Below the pieces are notes generated by a model that saw only the letters and a program-made list of their open reading frames with translations, did not search any database and was not told where the DNA came from. Positions 53,674 to 54,906 of a stretch of DNA of 54,906 bases are shown piece after piece (position 1 is the first letter of the stretch; the number at the start of each line of letters is the position of its first letter). The position numbers and the translations under genes were made by a program. Source of the stretch: Oscillospiraceae bacterium (GTDB lineage Bacteria; Bacillota; Clostridia; Oscillospirales; CAG-272); assembly GCA_015064785.1 (NCBI GenBank), contig SVRM01000010.1, forward strand, positions 1 to 54,906, read 5' to 3'.

Positions 53674-53790
53674 TTGAATTGCTCCACAAAGCGAGGGAAT
53701 AGAGAAAGGTATGACAAAAAGACTGTCGAGAGACAGCCAAAAAAATTATACAGAGGAGTTACGAAACAGTGGAAGGAACATCATCCTTGA
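53674..53790 (+). pseudogene. 5' stub of a gene apparently truncated by an IS110 insertion
   Basis: TTG 53674 follows AGGAGG by seven bases and opens a 38-codon frame, beginning MNCSTKRGNRERYDKKTVER when the TTG is read as Met. The frame enters the 3' end of the IS110 remnant at about 53755 and stops at 53790. Strong promoter, strong ribosome site and sudden end together suggest a real gene start whose remainder was lost. The product is very basic and unrecognised. Confidence 0.45.
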
Positions 53791-54022
53791 TAATGTAATC
53801 TCTGGACTTTAAGAGATTGAGAGCCTGTGCAGTAGAAAGCACTTTATTAGATTTTGCAGGACGCACGGTCACAAAACCGTCGGAGGGATACGGTTCGAGT
53901 TTAGAGAGGATATGCCAGATAGCAGTAAGGATCATTCTGCAAATGGCGATAATCGCTTTTTTGTGACCGCGTCTTGCCTTAATTCTGCGGAAAATCTTAA
54001 ACATGGTGTTCCTCCCAGCCAT
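53759..54022 (-). pseudogene. IS110-family transposase, C-terminal remnant
   Basis: This 87-codon fragment has FRRIKARRGHKKAIIAICR, ILTAIWHILSKLEPYPSDGF and a tail KVLSTAQALNLLKSRDYIIK, the C-terminal end of IS110-type (DEDD plus Tnp_20) transposases, which are normally about 400 residues. A stop lies four codons upstream of its first Met, and the N-terminal catalytic domain is absent. The 200 bases to 54220 show no gene and probably include the element's edge and non-coding part. The element cannot move by itself. Confidence 0.75.
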
Positions 54023-54226
54023 GTATTTGGAGAATCAACAGGGACTGGTCATCCGGCGAAATCGAGTATGATTCGTAAGAGATAAGTTTTCGGGCTGTTT
54101 TTTGCGCCATTCGTTGATGCCTTTACAGATGACCGACACCATATAAGTTTGCGGGGTTAATCCCGCCAATCACCTCCACGGGTTCTGTAGTGTGTTGACT
54201 CTTCGGAACCATTATAGCATAAATTT

Positions 54227-54547
54227 TTGAACATTTTCGGAAGACTTGTTGGCTTTCATTGCCTCATTGATGTCTTTCGAAGAAAGGCACTTTATAAGTT
54301 TGACAAAAAACTGTTTGCGACGAAAAAAAGCATTGAAACGTTTATCATGATGGCAAAGACCTACTTTGCCACCGGCGGACAGCAGTTGTCGATCAATGTG
54401 CTTGATCGACAACTGTTTGCGCCACAGAAGAACCCCGTGCAGTACAAAAATCTGATCGTCCGCGTCGGCGGCTACAGTGATTATTTCTGTAATATTTCCC
54501 CAGATTTGCAGCAGAATGTCATTGATCGGTCGGAGTTTTCTGTCTGA
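54227..54547 (+). pseudogene. Glycyl-radical enzyme C-terminal fragment
   Basis: The 106-codon frame matches the last 85 or so residues of pyruvate formate-lyase-like glycyl-radical enzymes: FIMMAKTYFATGGQQLSINV, then QKNPVQYKNLIVRVGGYSDYF and SPDLQQNVIDRSEF. The radical-bearing glycine is intact (codon 54470-54472 in RVGGYSD). The catalytic barrel with the active-site cysteine is absent, and no start signal is present, so this is a remnant next to the IS110 fragment. It could in principle be a spare-part protein like GrcA, but the poor start argues against that. It contains a perfect 14-bp inverted repeat at 54383-54415. Confidence 0.75.
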
Positions 54548-54643
54548 TCGGACGCTTTTCACCAAAGACACAGCAAGCCGGAGCCGAAATTTCCGGATAT
54601 GCAGTGTCAAACCGTAAAACTGATATAGTAGTTTCACATGAAA

Positions 54644-54690
54644 AAAGATCTGTATCCCGGCGAAAGAGTCCCGGATACAGATCTTTTTCA
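54644..54690. terminator. Strong terminator after the partial solute-binding gene
   Basis: AAAGATCTGTATCC (54644-54657) pairs perfectly with GGATACAGATCTTT (54673-54686) across a 15-base loop. T-runs follow on both strands. On the minus strand it ends the gene at 54728. Confidence 0.88.
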
Positions 54691-54727
54691 GTCTTAAATG
54701 CTATGGCACAATGTCAGTCGGAGACGA

Positions 54728-54906
54728 TCAGCCTTCCGCCTCTATCGCGGTGAACTGTTCATACAGCTTGTCCAGCTGTGCGTTTGCACGGTTTTCTAAT
54801 TTTTTCCATCTGGACACAAAGTCATCTTTTTTACCCATCGTGACATCGCGCAGCAGGACGAACGAACCGCCAAAGTCATAGCTGCAGTTCAGATCCAGAT
54901 ACATAT
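54728..54906 (-). CDS. Solute-binding lipoprotein, sugar ABC type (copy 4), C-terminal end only
   Basis: Fifty-nine codons to the TGA at 54730-54728 are visible; the 5' part lies outside the window. The reading LNCSYDFGGSFVLLRDVTMG, then KKDDFVSRWKKLENRANAQL and DKLYEQFTAIEAEG is the C-terminal signature of the same solute-binding family as copies 1-3 (compare SYDLGAIF and a helical tail in copy 1). The ligand is unknown. Confidence 0.75.
   Translation of the reverse strand, partial: MYLDLNCSYDFGGSFVLLRDVTMGKKDDFVSRWKKLENRANAQLDKLYEQFTAIEAEG

Noticed and set aside
54212..54637. A 141-codon open frame on the minus strand
   Set aside because: It runs antisense to the glycyl-radical fragment, whose plus-strand match covers about 85 residues including RVGGYSD. 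The minus frame has no recognisable feature.
1..54906. tRNA or rRNA genes
   Set aside because: I looked for the T-loop GTTCGAATC-type core with matching acceptor stems and for rRNA motifs and found none; the structured RNA at 35.4-35.6 kb is a T-box leader.

Overview
The window reads as a chromosomal segment of an anaerobic, Gram-positive-type bacterium of the Bacillota, most likely class Clostridia and resembling uncultured Oscillospirales of the gut. The reasons are moderate-to-high GC, AGGAGG ribosome binding sites, many TTGACA-17-TATAAT promoters, a T-box leader, lipobox solute-binding proteins, several intracellular glycosidases without signal peptides, and a large heterodisulfide-reductase-type operon. 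The lineage is inferred from gene content, not from a marker gene. No tRNA, rRNA or CRISPR array was seen.

Layout. 1-4.2 kb: the start of a sugar isomerase/epimerase, then an SPFH / zinc-ribbon / TPM operon resembling Bacillus ydjI-ydjG-ydjH. 4.4-8.8 kb: a GH95 alpha-fucosidase, a clan-A glycosidase and a small membrane protein. 8.8-9.0 kb: a hairpin array. 9.0-17.9 kb: one nine-gene operon from a single strong promoter, encoding HdrB, HdrC, HdrA, an MvhD-type linker, two iron-sulfur proteins, an FAD/NAD reductase (a Flox-type module), and a fumarate-reductase-like iron-sulfur and flavoprotein pair. 18.1-21.6 kb: a stand-alone PduB-type microcompartment shell protein, a DUF1836 protein and a membrane-anchored phosphodiester glycosidase. 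21.6-26.7 kb: two related membrane proteins and secA. 27-35.2 kb: a HIT protein, an XRE regulator, an ECF sigma/anti-sigma pair, a secreted nuclease-like lipoprotein, a D-aminopeptidase, two lipoproteins and an HD-domain protein. 35.3-37.0 kb: a tryptophan T-box, an eight-codon leader peptide and a stand-alone trpB. 37.1-45.7 kb: a carbohydrate cluster with a MurNAc/GlcNAc kinase, murQ, two glycosidases and two solute-binding lipoproteins. 45.7-46.0 kb: a second hairpin array. 46.2-53.4 kb: an acid-phosphatase-like membrane protein, a UroD-family methyltransferase-like protein, a third solute-binding protein, a heparinase-like protein and a sialidase-like protein. 53.5-54.7 kb: decayed DNA with an IS110 remnant and a glycyl-radical-enzyme fragment. 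A fourth solute-binding protein runs off the right edge.

How it fits together. The 9-18 kb operon looks like a cytoplasmic flavin-based electron-transfer machine: NAD(P)H oxidation through the Flox module, FloxD/MvhD passing electrons to HdrA, and HdrBC handling thiol/disulfide chemistry. The unusual addition is a fumarate-reductase-like pair that keeps the substrate and proton-transfer residues but not the covalent-flavin histidine. Around it are genes for foraging on complex glycans and cell-wall amino sugars (fucosidase, sialidase-like, heparinase-like, MurQ and kinase, several binding proteins). Transporter permeases for those binding proteins are not in the window.

The least explained structures are the two multi-hairpin arrays, a shared ECF-type promoter before the sigma factor gene and a lipoprotein gene 3.6 kb away, a palindromic operator inside a solute-binding-protein promoter, and an orphan shell protein in the same window as a glycyl-radical-enzyme remnant.
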